Origin: Thioglobus_B sp964403565
GTDB taxonomy: Bacteria > Pseudomonadota > Gammaproteobacteria > PS1 > Pseudothioglobaceae
NCBI GenBank assembly: GCA_964403565.1
Contig: CAYOFV010000009.1
Coordinates: 1-29,241, forward strand
Direction of reading: 5' to 3'
DNA: 29,241 nt
How positions within the stretch are numbered: position 1 is the stretch's first letter; every line of letters begins with the position of its first letter. Under the pieces are notes generated by a model, which did not search any database, had not been told where the DNA came from, and saw nothing but the letters and a program-made list of their open reading frames with translations. The translations under genes were made by a program, and so were the position numbers. Positions 7,805-15,356 of the stretch are shown in pieces.

Positions 7805-7829
7805 GCCGAAAATCTTAAAGATATTCGGC
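7805..7829 (-). promoter_or_regulatory. Strong inverted repeat in the trxA-rho spacer (possible terminator/attenuator)
   Basis: A 12-bp inverted repeat with one mismatch (arms GCCGAAAATCTT and AAGATATTCGGC on the plus strand) begins 8 nt past the trxA stop. On the coding (minus) strand it is followed by an A-rich stretch rather than a U-run, so it is not a textbook intrinsic terminator. A second small stem, GTGCA-GA-TGCAC (7771-7782), and a GGCGAAAAGCC element (7751-7761) lie nearer rho. Position suggests trxA 3'-end stabilisation or attenuation ahead of rho, which is autoregulated in E. coli. This is inference. Confidence 0.45.
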
Positions 7830-7837
7830 AGGTTTAA

Positions 7838-8164
7838 TTAAATGTTAGAGTCAATAAATGCGCTTAATTCAGCTTTTGAAAGTGCGCCCATTTTTGTTGC
7901 TGCTACAGCACCGTCTTTAAAAAGCAACATAGTTGGAATACCACGAATACCATATTTAGGTGGAGTTTGATCATTTTCATCAACATTTACTTTAGCAATA
8001 ACAACTTTGCCATCGTATTCGTCAGCTATTTCATCAAGTACTGGTGCTAATGCTTTACATGGGCCACACCATTCTGCCCAAAAATCTACAAGTACAACTT
8101 GGTTAGAATTGATTACATCATCTTCAAAAGATGCATCCGTAACTAGTTTAATTTTATCGTTCAT
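7838..8164 (-). CDS. trxA: Thioredoxin 1
   Basis: TrxA is the small cytoplasmic dithiol reductant that serves ribonucleotide reductase, methionine sulfoxide reductases and other targets. The 108-residue protein has the WCGPC redox motif at residues 32-36. It also has the preceding VDFWAEW strand, cis-Pro77 in GIRGIPTML and the C-terminal GALSKAELSAFI helix, all standard for Trx1. The gene has its own extended -10 promoter in the glnD-trxA spacer and precedes rho. Nothing is unusual in the protein. Confidence 0.98.
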   Translation of the reverse strand: MNDKIKLVTDASFEDDVINSNQVVLVDFWAEWCGPCKALAPVLDEIADEYDGKVVIAKVNVDENDQTPPKYGIRGIPTMLLFKDGAVAATKMGALSKAELSAFIDSNI

Positions 8165-8192
8165 AAATTTATCAAAAAAAATAATTGGAATT

Positions 8193-8210
8193 AACAGCAG
8201 AAGCGCTGTT
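8193..8210 (-). promoter_or_regulatory. Hairpin at the predicted 5' end of the trxA mRNA
   Basis: AACAGC and GCTGTT form a 6-bp stem around a 6-base loop. The predicted start from the extended -10 is 1-2 nt upstream, so the hairpin would sit at the very 5' end of the transcript, where such structures protect mRNA. It could instead help end glnD transcription, but the T8 tract lies about 11 nt beyond the stem, too far for a normal intrinsic terminator. Confidence 0.45.
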
Positions 8211-8218
8211 GAATTTGA

Positions 8219-8227
8219 ATTATATCA
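8219..8227 (-). promoter_or_regulatory. Extended -10 promoter for trxA(-rho)
   Basis: On the minus strand the sequence reads TGATATAAT, a perfect extended -10 (TGn plus TATAAT). No convincing -35 hexamer lies 16-18 nt upstream, as is common for extended -10 promoters. Transcription would start near 8212, about 48 nt before the trxA ATG. It lies 24 nt beyond the glnD stop. Confidence 0.6.
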
Positions 8228-8251
8228 CTTTTTTATAAAAAAACCACTTTT

Positions 8252-10768
8252 TTACAATCTTTCTTCAAGTGTTAGTTTTAATTCTTTTTGTTCAGAGTTG
8301 ATTAGTGGTTTTCTTTGCTTGTTATAGATAAAAAATACATCCTCAACACGCTCACCAATAGTTGCAATTCTTGCATTTACAAGAATAATTCCTAATTCAT
8401 AAAATACATAGGCAATATTAGAAAGTATTCCCTGCTTGTCAATAACATTGATATGTAGTTCTGTCATATTCCATTTTTTATTCAAAGCAAAGTTAATTTT
8501 AATTTTATGATCAAAAAACCTATGTATATATTTATCACTTGCTTTTCCAATAGAAATATCAGAGCTTATCAATTCATTTTCAATTTCATGATTTAGATCT
8601 AAATGTTGTAATATCTCGCTTTGTAAAATACTAATAGTGTTGTATGCTTTTTTATCTTTCGTGGTTAAGATCTTTGCATCTACAATCTCTAGTCCTAACT
8701 TTTCAATAATACTTACTAACTTAAAGAACAGTCCTTTTCTATCATCACACATAACAAAAATATCAATTACGTTGTATTGAGATAGGCGTGAGTTAACAAT
8801 AATTTCTTTATCTTGGAATTTATCAACTAAATACAGATGCCATAAAACATCATCCAATTCATAACGTAGAAAATAATCTTTTGGCAAAGTTGTGAAAATG
8901 TTCTCAACTATATCTAAAGCGTATCCATGCTGAGCTGCATTTTCAACTGCTAGTGCTTTTGCTACTTTTGCTATTTCATCTACACTTGGAATCTTTCCTT
9001 TAAACTCTTCTATATATTTTTTAGTTTTCTTAAATAAACTTTTTAATAACGAATCTTTCCAATCGTTCCATAAATCAGCTTTGGTTGAACGAATATCGGC
9101 AACAGTTAATAAATATAAATATTCTAAAAATCTAATAGTTTTAACTTTAGATGCAAATCTTGCAATTACCTCAATGTCGTCAATATCTTCTTTTTGTGCC
9201 ACTTGAGACATTAATAAATGCTGTTTAACCAGATTAGAAACTAGAGAGACATCTTCATTCCTAAACTTGTGTGTTTTGCAAAATTCACTAGCATCATCTG
9301 CACCTAAAAGTGCATGATTACCCCCTCTACCTTTAGCAATATCATGAAATAGTCCTGAGAGTAATAATACTTCTGGCCTATCAATATTTATAGCAATTTC
9401 ACTACAAAGCTCAAACTCTTTTGCATATTCAGGAACGAAAAATCTTCTTAAATTTCTAATAACAAATAACGTGTGTTGATCAACAGTGTATTCATGAAAA
9501 AGATCATATTGCATAAGCCCTACAATCTTTCCAAATGCTGGAATATAACGCTCTAATACGCCATACCTATTCATAAGCTTCAATGCTTTATTAATGCCGT
9601 GTTTCTGCTGCAGTAGTTCGACAAACAAACGATTATTACTAACATCTTTATGATAATTACTATCTACAAGATCAATACTTAATTGCATTTGTCTTAATGT
9701 TGATGCGTTAATACCACGCACATAACTATGTTTAGCAATTAACAAAAATATTTCAATAAATGCAGATGGGTATTTTGTAAATACATCTGCATTAGTGGCT
9801 TTTATATATCCATAGCTAATTACAAATCTAGAGTTAATATTTTGGGTGTTTAATACCCTATCCTCTAAAAGTTGCATCAAAATATCGCTAATTCTTGCAA
9901 CCTTTGTAACTGTTTGGTAGTAGTCTTTCATAAAAGACTCTACAGCCAAAGAATCTCTATCTATATAACCAAGCATATCAGCTATTTCTTTTTGATGTTG
10001 AAAAACTAGACGATCTTCTCTACGCTTAGCAATAATATGCAATGCATATCTAACCTTCCATAAAAAAAGCTGTGAAGTTTTCAACACTTCATATTCTGTT
10101 TTACTAAGATAACCCTTCTCAACTAGGTCGTGCAAACTGTTAACATCAAAATAAAATTTTGCCACCCAAGCAACAGTTTGAATATCTCTTAAACCACCAG
10201 GAGACTCTTTAACATTTGGCTCTAAATTGTATGCAGTGTTATCAAAACTAACATGTCTATTGTGTTGCTCTTTTTGTTTTTCAACAAAAAATGACTGGGA
10301 CGACCACTCACTTGAAACAATTACAGACTTCATTCTATAAAATAAAGATTCGCTACCAGTAATTACTCTTGACTCTAATAAATTGGTAACTATGCTAAGA
10401 TCTTTTATTTCTTCAATACAATCATTAACATCTCTAGTTGCATGACCAATTTCAAGCCCAATATCCCAAAGTAGGGTTAAGAATTTGGAAATACTTTCTT
10501 GATGCTTGTCATGTGAATTCTTTGGAATTAGAATTAACAAGTCTATATCTGAATACAAATGCAATTCTGCTCGACCATAACCACCAACTGCAACCAAAGC
10601 CAGTTTGTCACTCATATTGAGATCTTTCCAGATGCTTCTTAATAGGTTGTCTACTCCACTACTTCTAGCGAGTACAAAACCTTCTACAGCTTCGGCAGAG
10701 TTTAAAAAACCATCTACAAGTGATGATTGTAGTTTATTGTATTCGGTTTTATAGATTTCTATATTCAC
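8252..10768 (-). CDS. glnD: Bifunctional PII uridylyltransferase/uridylyl-removing enzyme GlnD
   Basis: GlnD senses glutamine and uridylylates or deuridylylates PII (GlnB/GlnK), setting glutamine synthetase activity and NtrBC signalling. The 838-residue protein (E. coli 890) shows all domains in order. The nucleotidyltransferase signature GGYGRAELHLYSDID is at about 62-76, with Asp74/Asp76. The GlnD linker region contains KESPGGLRDIQ (188-197). The HD phosphohydrolase motif is GLFHDIAKGRGGNH (His475/Asp476), and two C-terminal ACT domains sit at about 690-750 and 770-830. The start codon is GTG at 10768, 27 nt after gltX; no closer in-frame ATG matches the family N-terminus. No PII gene is in the window. 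The trxA promoter lies just after its end. Confidence 0.96.
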   Translation of the reverse strand: MNIEIYKTEYNKLQSSLVDGFLNSAEAVEGFVLARSSGVDNLLRSIWKDLNMSDKLALVAVGGYGRAELHLYSDIDLLILIPKNSHDKHQESISKFLTLLWDIGLEIGHATRDVNDCIEEIKDLSIVTNLLESRVITGSESLFYRMKSVIVSSEWSSQSFFVEKQKEQHNRHVSFDNTAYNLEPNVKESPGGLRDIQTVAWVAKFYFDVNSLHDLVEKGYLSKTEYEVLKTSQLFLWKVRYALHIIAKRREDRLVFQHQKEIADMLGYIDRDSLAVESFMKDYYQTVTKVARISDILMQLLEDRVLNTQNINSRFVISYGYIKATNADVFTKYPSAFIEIFLLIAKHSYVRGINASTLRQMQLSIDLVDSNYHKDVSNNRLFVELLQQKHGINKALKLMNRYGVLERYIPAFGKIVGLMQYDLFHEYTVDQHTLFVIRNLRRFFVPEYAKEFELCSEIAINIDRPEVLLLSGLFHDIAKGRGGNHALLGADDASEFCKTHKFRNEDVSLVSNLVKQHLLMSQVAQKEDIDDIEVIARFASKVKTIRFLEYLYLLTVADIRSTKADLWNDWKDSLLKSLFKKTKKYIEEFKGKIPSVDEIAKVAKALAVENAAQHGYALDIVENIFTTLPKDYFLRYELDDVLWHLYLVDKFQDKEIIVNSRLSQYNVIDIFVMCDDRKGLFFKLVSIIEKLGLEIVDAKILTTKDKKAYNTISILQSEILQHLDLNHEIENELISSDISIGKASDKYIHRFFDHKIKINFALNKKWNMTELHINVIDKQGILSNIAYVFYELGIILVNARIATIGERVEDVFFIYNKQRKPLINSEQKELKLTLEERL

Positions 10769-10795
10769 AATATAGAATGATAAACCATAGGGATA

Positions 10796-12166
10796 TTATA
10801 TTTGGTAATTAATTGCCATCTCTAGTCTAGCTAAAGTTCTATCTTTACCGACTAATTGAGCAACAATATCAATATTTCCAGCGTTACCATCACCACTTAA
10901 CGCCAAACGAAACGGCTGCCCAACCTTACCAAAACCTATATCTAACTCAGAACAAACATCCTTAATTTGAGACTTAATCTCATCTGCAACCCAGTTATCC
11001 AGATTAGATAGCTTGCTTTTTAACACCTTTAAAGGCTCGGTATTTTTAAACTGTTTTTTAGCCAATTTTTCATCAAAGTTATCAAAATCTTGATAAAACA
11101 TTTTCATACTCGCAGCCATCTCAACTAAAGTCTTACTACGGTCTTTCAATATTTCAATAACATTAATAATGTCTGGCCCATTGCTTGTATCAATTTTTTG
11201 CCTCTCAATATGCCAATTAAGATTGTTAATCAGATTGTCCATTGTAGAGTTTTTTATATATTCTTGATTAAGCCAAGTTAGTTTATCTTCATCAAAGCTT
11301 GCTGGAGCTTTGTTAATGTTTTCAAGCTCAAAAAGCTCAATCATATTGTCAATGGAAAACAACTCTTGATCTCCATGTGACCATCCAAGTCTAACCAAAT
11401 AATTAAGTAGCGCCTCAGGCAAAAATCCAGCATCTCTATACGCCATTACACTAACAGCTCCATGGCGTTTTGAAAGTCTTGCGCCGTCTGATCCTAAAAT
11501 CATTGGTAAATGTGCAAACTCTGGTAGATTCCAATCTAGAGCTTCATATAAATTAATTTGTCTTGGTGTGTTATTAATATGATCATCTCCACGAATAACT
11601 GTAGATATATCCATATCGTGATCATCAACTACCACTGTAAGATTGTATGTTGGCGAGCCATCAGATCTAGCAATAATTAAATCATCGAGCTCTTGATTAG
11701 CAATTGAGATTTCGCCTTTAACTAAATCGTTAAAAACAACCAATCCATCTTTAGGGTTTTTAAATCTAACAACTCCAGAGCTAAGTTGCTTATCTCTACA
11801 ACAACCATCATATTTTGCCTTTTCGCCTTTAGCTGTTAAGTCCTCACGTAATTTATCTAATCTTTCTTTAGAGCATTCGCAATAGTAAGCCTTATCTTTT
11901 TCAATTAATGTATTGATAATTTGCTTGTAACGATCAAATCTTTGGGTTTGATAAAATGGCCCTTCGTCATGACTAAGTCCTAGCCAATTCATACCATCTA
12001 AAATTGCATCAACAGATGCTTGAGTTGATCTTTCAAGATCAGTATCTTCAATTCTAAGTACAAACTTACCATTTTGTTTTTTAGCCCATAGCCAAGCAAA
12101 AAGTGCAGTGCGTGCACCACCAATATGAAGATAACCAGTTGGAGAAGGAGCAAATCTTGATTTCAT
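10796..12166 (-). CDS. gltX: Glutamyl-tRNA synthetase
   Basis: GltX charges tRNA-Glu and is a class I synthetase. The 456-residue product begins with FAPSPTGYLHIGGAR, the HIGH-like motif at residues 14-17. The KMSKS equivalent is LSKRH at 231-235, and SDGSPTYNLTVVVDDHDM and IRGDDHINNTPRQ are intact. A CxC (Cys96, Cys98) and a CC pair (Cys122/123) occupy the zinc-module region. The fourth ligand position, His in E. coli, appears to be Asp here. The start is 6 nt after the Sel1-repeat gene and glnD follows after 27 nt. Whether it is discriminating or also charges tRNA-Gln cannot be told from this window. Confidence 0.96.
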   Translation of the reverse strand: MKSRFAPSPTGYLHIGGARTALFAWLWAKKQNGKFVLRIEDTDLERSTQASVDAILDGMNWLGLSHDEGPFYQTQRFDRYKQIINTLIEKDKAYYCECSKERLDKLREDLTAKGEKAKYDGCCRDKQLSSGVVRFKNPKDGLVVFNDLVKGEISIANQELDDLIIARSDGSPTYNLTVVVDDHDMDISTVIRGDDHINNTPRQINLYEALDWNLPEFAHLPMILGSDGARLSKRHGAVSVMAYRDAGFLPEALLNYLVRLGWSHGDQELFSIDNMIELFELENINKAPASFDEDKLTWLNQEYIKNSTMDNLINNLNWHIERQKIDTSNGPDIINVIEILKDRSKTLVEMAASMKMFYQDFDNFDEKLAKKQFKNTEPLKVLKSKLSNLDNWVADEIKSQIKDVCSELDIGFGKVGQPFRLALSGDGNAGNIDIVAQLVGKDRTLARLEMAINYQI

Positions 12167-12172
12167 AATAAT

Positions 12173-12783
12173 TTAATGCGGTGTGTTAACTTCAGAGGCC
12201 TTATCATACCAATACTGAGCCTTTTCCAGATCTTGCTCAACTTCTTTGCCGTCTTCGTACAACATTCCTAATGTATACATAGGGCCTGGAATTCCAAACT
12301 CGGCACCCTTTTCAAACCAACTGATAGCTGAATCAATATTTTTTTNNNNNNNNNNNNNNNNNNNNNNNNNNNNNNNNNNNNNNNNNNNNNNNNNNNNNNN
12401 NNNNNNNNNNNNNNNNNNNNNNNNNNNNNNNNNNNNNNNNNNNNNATTCCAAACTCGGCACCCTTTTCAAACCAACTGATAGCTGAATCAATATTTTTTT
12501 TTACACCTTCTCCAGTCATATATGCAACACCAAGCATATGGTGTGCGTAGGCATGACCCTTTTCAGCTGCTTTTAGAAAGTTTTCAAAACCAAGTTCTCT
12601 ATTTTCAACCATCCCTAAACCGTTCATTTGCATCATACCAATACGCCACAAAGATTCAGCATCGCCCTGAATGGCCAATGGTGCTAATAGCTGATATGCC
12701 ATAGTAAAATTTTTTGAATCAAATGCTGCAATACCACTAGCTAAATCAGAATTAAAAATATCTGTATTGTTGTTATCGGTCAT
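12173..12783 (-). CDS. Sel1-repeat (TPR-like) protein, interrupted by an assembly gap
   Basis: The N-terminal part (from ATG 12783 to the gap) carries at least two Sel1-like repeats: AESLWRIGMMQMNGLG and AYAHHMLGVAYMTGEGVKKN, then AISWFEKGAEFG. Left of the gap the same frame resumes with NIDSAISWFEKGAEFG and continues PGPMYTLGMLYEDGKEVEQD and EKAQYWYDKASEVNTPH to a TAA at 12173, ending in a third repeat. Reading straight through the 100 Ns throws the frame off. If the 55-base identical flanks are a contig overlap and are merged, the gene is an intact frame of 151 residues. There is no signal peptide, so it is probably cytoplasmic. Sel1 repeats mediate protein-protein contacts; the partner is unknown. 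It sits 6 nt before gltX and is divergent from the rodA operon. Confidence 0.8.
12346..12445. other. 100-N scaffold gap with 55-base identical flanks
   Basis: Exactly 100 Ns, the conventional size for a gap of unknown length. The 55 bases to the left (12291-12345) and the 55 to the right (12446-12500) are identical. The sequence next to the gap ends in a homopolymer T run (7 T on the left copy, 9 T on the right copy). A 55-base exact overlap is what an unmerged k=55 contig junction looks like. Confidence 0.95.
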
Positions 12784-12819
12784 AGTTTTGTTAATAATAA
12801 AATGCCAATAATTTTACAC

Positions 12820-12828
12820 TGTTATAAT
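12820..12828 (+). promoter_or_regulatory. Extended -10 promoter for the Mth938-rodA-murU operon
   Basis: The sequence TGTTATAAT is a perfect extended -10 element (TGn plus TATAAT) in the 78-nt divergent spacer. There is no good -35 hexamer at 16-18 nt. Transcription would start near 12835, about 27 nt before the GTG start of the first gene. It is the only good promoter seen for the plus-strand run that ends with murU. Confidence 0.6.
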
Positions 12829-12861
12829 GGTTGAAAATTAGGCAAAAATACCAACATTTAA

Positions 12862-13224
12862 GTGGAATTTAACGAACAATCATCTCAACAAAATTCAATT
12901 ATTTCAATTGAGGAAAATACTGTTGTTTTGTCACACTCTAAGTTAAACACGCCGTGTTTTATTTCTAGAAACAATCAGTTTGAAATTGATATAAATAATG
13001 TTGATCAAATTGATAAATCTAGTGTTTTTCCCTTGTGCTCCAAAGATGATATAAATTTACTTATTGTTGGAACTGGAAAAGAGGCAAAATTCCTCCATCC
13101 TAAACAATTAGTATCTATACAACAAATGGGGATAGGTATAGAAAGCATGAAAAGCGATTCGGCTTGCAGAAGCTTTAATCTATTACTATCCGATGCAAGA
13201 CCAGTTGGTCTAATCTTGTTATGA
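12862..13224 (+). CDS. Mth938-like (DUF498/NDUFAF3-type) domain protein
   Basis: The 120-residue protein matches the small Mth938-like fold seen in bacterial DUF498 proteins and mitochondrial complex I assembly factor NDUFAF3. The recognisable parts are LLIVGTGKEAKFLHP (about 66-80) and GIGIESMKSDSACRSFNLLLSD (90-111), the family's two conserved segments. The molecular function in bacteria is not established. The start is GTG, which fits the N-terminus and lies just downstream of an extended -10 promoter; the ribosome-binding site is weak. Its TGA overlaps the rodA ATG by 4 nt, so the two are translationally coupled. There is no signal peptide or membrane span. Confidence 0.8.
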   Translation: MEFNEQSSQQNSIISIEENTVVLSHSKLNTPCFISRNNQFEIDINNVDQIDKSSVFPLCSKDDINLLIVGTGKEAKFLHPKQLVSIQQMGIGIESMKSDSACRSFNLLLSDARPVGLILL

Positions 13225-14360
13225 AGCTTATCTCATACAAACAAATACGCCATTATTGGCATTATTTTAAGATGGATACACCATTATTTTTATTGCTAAT
13301 ACTAATTAGCTCATTTGGTCTAACCATACTATATTCAGCATCTGCAGGTTCGATAACTACAGTCTATAAACAAGCCATACATTTTGCCTTGGCAATTGGT
13401 GTAATGCTTTTTATTGCACAAATTCCTCCATACGTTCTAAGAAGATTTTCACCATACTTAATGCTATTTGGTATTTTCCTACTTGTGCTTGTACTCTTAT
13501 TTGGTTCAAGTGGAGGAGGTGCTGTGCGCTGGCTTGATCTTGGTTTTGTACGCTTTCAACCATCGGAAATTATGAAAGTTATAGTTCCAATTGCTATTGC
13601 TTCTATATTAAGTGACAAAACCCTACCACCAAAACTAATACCAACACTGTTATCAATTGTGTCAATTGCCATTATTGTACTACTTATAGCTAAACAGCCT
13701 GACCTTGGCACAGCTCTTTTAATTGGCGCTTCTGGAGTGTATGTTTTGTTTTTTAGCGGTATACGTATTCAAGTAATCAGACACAAACTTGCAAATCTAT
13801 CTATTATTATTGGAACAATTATTGGTAGTGGTTATATTGCCTGGAACTACCTACTAATGGCTTATCAAAAAAAGCGCATTATGACGTTAATAGACCCATC
13901 ATCTGATCCACTTGGATCTGGATATCATATTTTACAATCAAAAATTGCAATAGGCTCTGGAGGTCTTATTGGTAAAGGTTTTGGCCAAGGGTCGCAATCA
14001 CAGCTGAATTTTCTTCCAGAGCACACAACTGATTTTATATTTGCCGTTATTGCCGAAGAATTAGGTTTTTTTGGTGTAATATTTTTATTTGTTATTTACG
14101 CTCTGATAATTTATAGATCTTTTGTAATTTCATCTCAAGCTGAAGACAACTTTTCAAGACTTTTAGGCGCAAGTCTAAGCTTGATATTTTTCACTTATAT
14201 TTTTGTAAATATTGGCATGGTATCTGGATTACTTCCAGTAGTTGGCGTTCCACTTCCGCTCATTAGTTATGGCGGATCTTCATTAATAACACTAATGGCA
14301 AGTTTTGGAATAATAATGTCAATTAGAAAACACAAAACCCCGAGATACTTGCAGAGCTAA
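13221..14360 (+). CDS. rodA: Rod-shape SEDS peptidoglycan glycosyltransferase RodA
   Basis: RodA polymerises glycan strands from lipid II in the elongasome with PBP2 and MreBCD, in the inner membrane. The 379-residue protein is polytopic, with about ten membrane segments. It shows the SEDS signatures: AVRWLDLGFVRFQPSE (101-116), GKGFGQGSQSQLNFLPEHTTDFIFAVIAEELG (251-282, with the conserved Asp271 equivalent to E. coli Asp262) and PLPLISYGGSS (345-354). RodA is preferred over FtsW because of its length and its neighbours mltB and dacA. It overlaps the upstream Mth938-like gene by ATGA and abuts mltB with no gap. mrdA (PBP2), its usual upstream neighbour, is not here. Confidence 0.94.
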   Translation: MKLISYKQIRHYWHYFKMDTPLFLLLILISSFGLTILYSASAGSITTVYKQAIHFALAIGVMLFIAQIPPYVLRRFSPYLMLFGIFLLVLVLLFGSSGGGAVRWLDLGFVRFQPSEIMKVIVPIAIASILSDKTLPPKLIPTLLSIVSIAIIVLLIAKQPDLGTALLIGASGVYVLFFSGIRIQVIRHKLANLSIIIGTIIGSGYIAWNYLLMAYQKKRIMTLIDPSSDPLGSGYHILQSKIAIGSGGLIGKGFGQGSQSQLNFLPEHTTDFIFAVIAEELGFFGVIFLFVIYALIIYRSFVISSQAEDNFSRLLGASLSLIFFTYIFVNIGMVSGLLPVVGVPLPLISYGGSSLITLMASFGIIMSIRKHKTPRYLQS

Positions 14361-15356
14361 ATGCGTATATTTATACTAATATTACTGTTTAGCATCAACT
14401 CTGTAGCCAAAACCCTGCCAGCTACAAACTTCAAAATAACGCATGATTTTATTAATAAAATGGTTAATAAGCACCATTTTGATCAACACGAGCTTGAACT
14501 TATATTTTCTAGCATAGAGCTAAAAGTTGCGGATAAAAATAAAAGCAAAACCAAGAAGAAAAAATCAAAACCTAGGATAATGTCGTGGGATAAATACAGG
14601 TCTTTATTTTTAACTAAAGATAGAATTGAAAAAGGTGTTGAATTTTGGAAAAACAATCTAGATGATCTTAAGCGTGCTGAAAGAAAATTTAACATTCCTA
14701 TACAAATAATTGTAGCTATACTAGGAATTGAAACCAACTATGGCGAAAAACAAGGAACACACCCAACTCTTGAAGCCATTGCCAAACGCGCATTTGGAAA
14801 CTATAGACGAAAAAAATTCTATACCAAAGAGCTTGAAGAGTTTTTATTGTTAGTTAGGGATAATAAAATCCCTCCACTATCAATTAAAGGCTCTTATGCT
14901 GGTGCTTTAGGATATGCACAATTTATTCCAAGCTCATATCGATATTATGCAATAGATTTTGACAATGATAATAAAGTAGATTTGTTTAATTCACCAAGTG
15001 ATGCGATTGGCTCTATAGCTAATTATTTTGATAAACACCATTGGCACGATGGTGGTGAAATTTCCCGCCCTATTTCACTCAAACCGAATGAATTGAATTT
15101 TGCTAAAAGCTCTACTAACAAACCAAAAAAATCAGCCGAATATTTCAAAGAAAAAGGATTTGCAATTGATGCTGATATTAAAGAACAGACCAAAATTGCA
15201 TTTATTCGCATGCCACAAAAAAATAGAATGGACACTTACCTAACATTCTGGAATTTTTATGTGCTAACTCGTTATAATCACGATAATAGATATGCGATGG
15301 CTGCTCATCAATTATCTGAAGAAATTTTAAGCTCTTACCAAAAACACAAACCATGA
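14361..15356 (+). CDS. mltB: Lytic murein transglycosylase B
   Basis: MltB cleaves the MurNAc-GlcNAc bond non-hydrolytically to give 1,6-anhydro-MurNAc ends. The 331-residue protein starts with a short hydrophobic signal sequence (1-16, probable cleavage near SVAKT). No lipobox cysteine is present, so it is probably periplasmic rather than a lipoprotein. The catalytic Glu124 lies in AILGIETNYGEKQG, followed by LGYAQFIPSSY (183-193). An EF-hand-like loop DFDNDNKVDLF is at 199-209, as in E. coli Slt35. An unusual lysine-rich stretch (residues 59-72) sits between the N-terminal segment and the catalytic core. The ATG directly follows the rodA stop, and its own stop overlaps dacA by 4 nt. Confidence 0.94.
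   Translation: MRIFILILLFSINSVAKTLPATNFKITHDFINKMVNKHHFDQHELELIFSSIELKVADKNKSKTKKKKSKPRIMSWDKYRSLFLTKDRIEKGVEFWKNNLDDLKRAERKFNIPIQIIVAILGIETNYGEKQGTHPTLEAIAKRAFGNYRRKKFYTKELEEFLLLVRDNKIPPLSIKGSYAGALGYAQFIPSSYRYYAIDFDNDNKVDLFNSPSDAIGSIANYFDKHHWHDGGEISRPISLKPNELNFAKSSTNKPKKSAEYFKEKGFAIDADIKEQTKIAFIRMPQKNRMDTYLTFWNFYVLTRYNHDNRYAMAAHQLSEEILSSYQKHKP

Noticed and set aside
12268..12445. Reading frame continuing through the N run to a stop at 12268 on the minus strand
   Set aside because: It depends on the arbitrary gap length of 100, and the residues after the gap lose all Sel1 similarity. The frame ending at 12173 retains it.
13221..14360. FtsW instead of RodA
   Set aside because: Length, the mltB-dacA neighbourhood and absence of mur/fts genes favour RodA.
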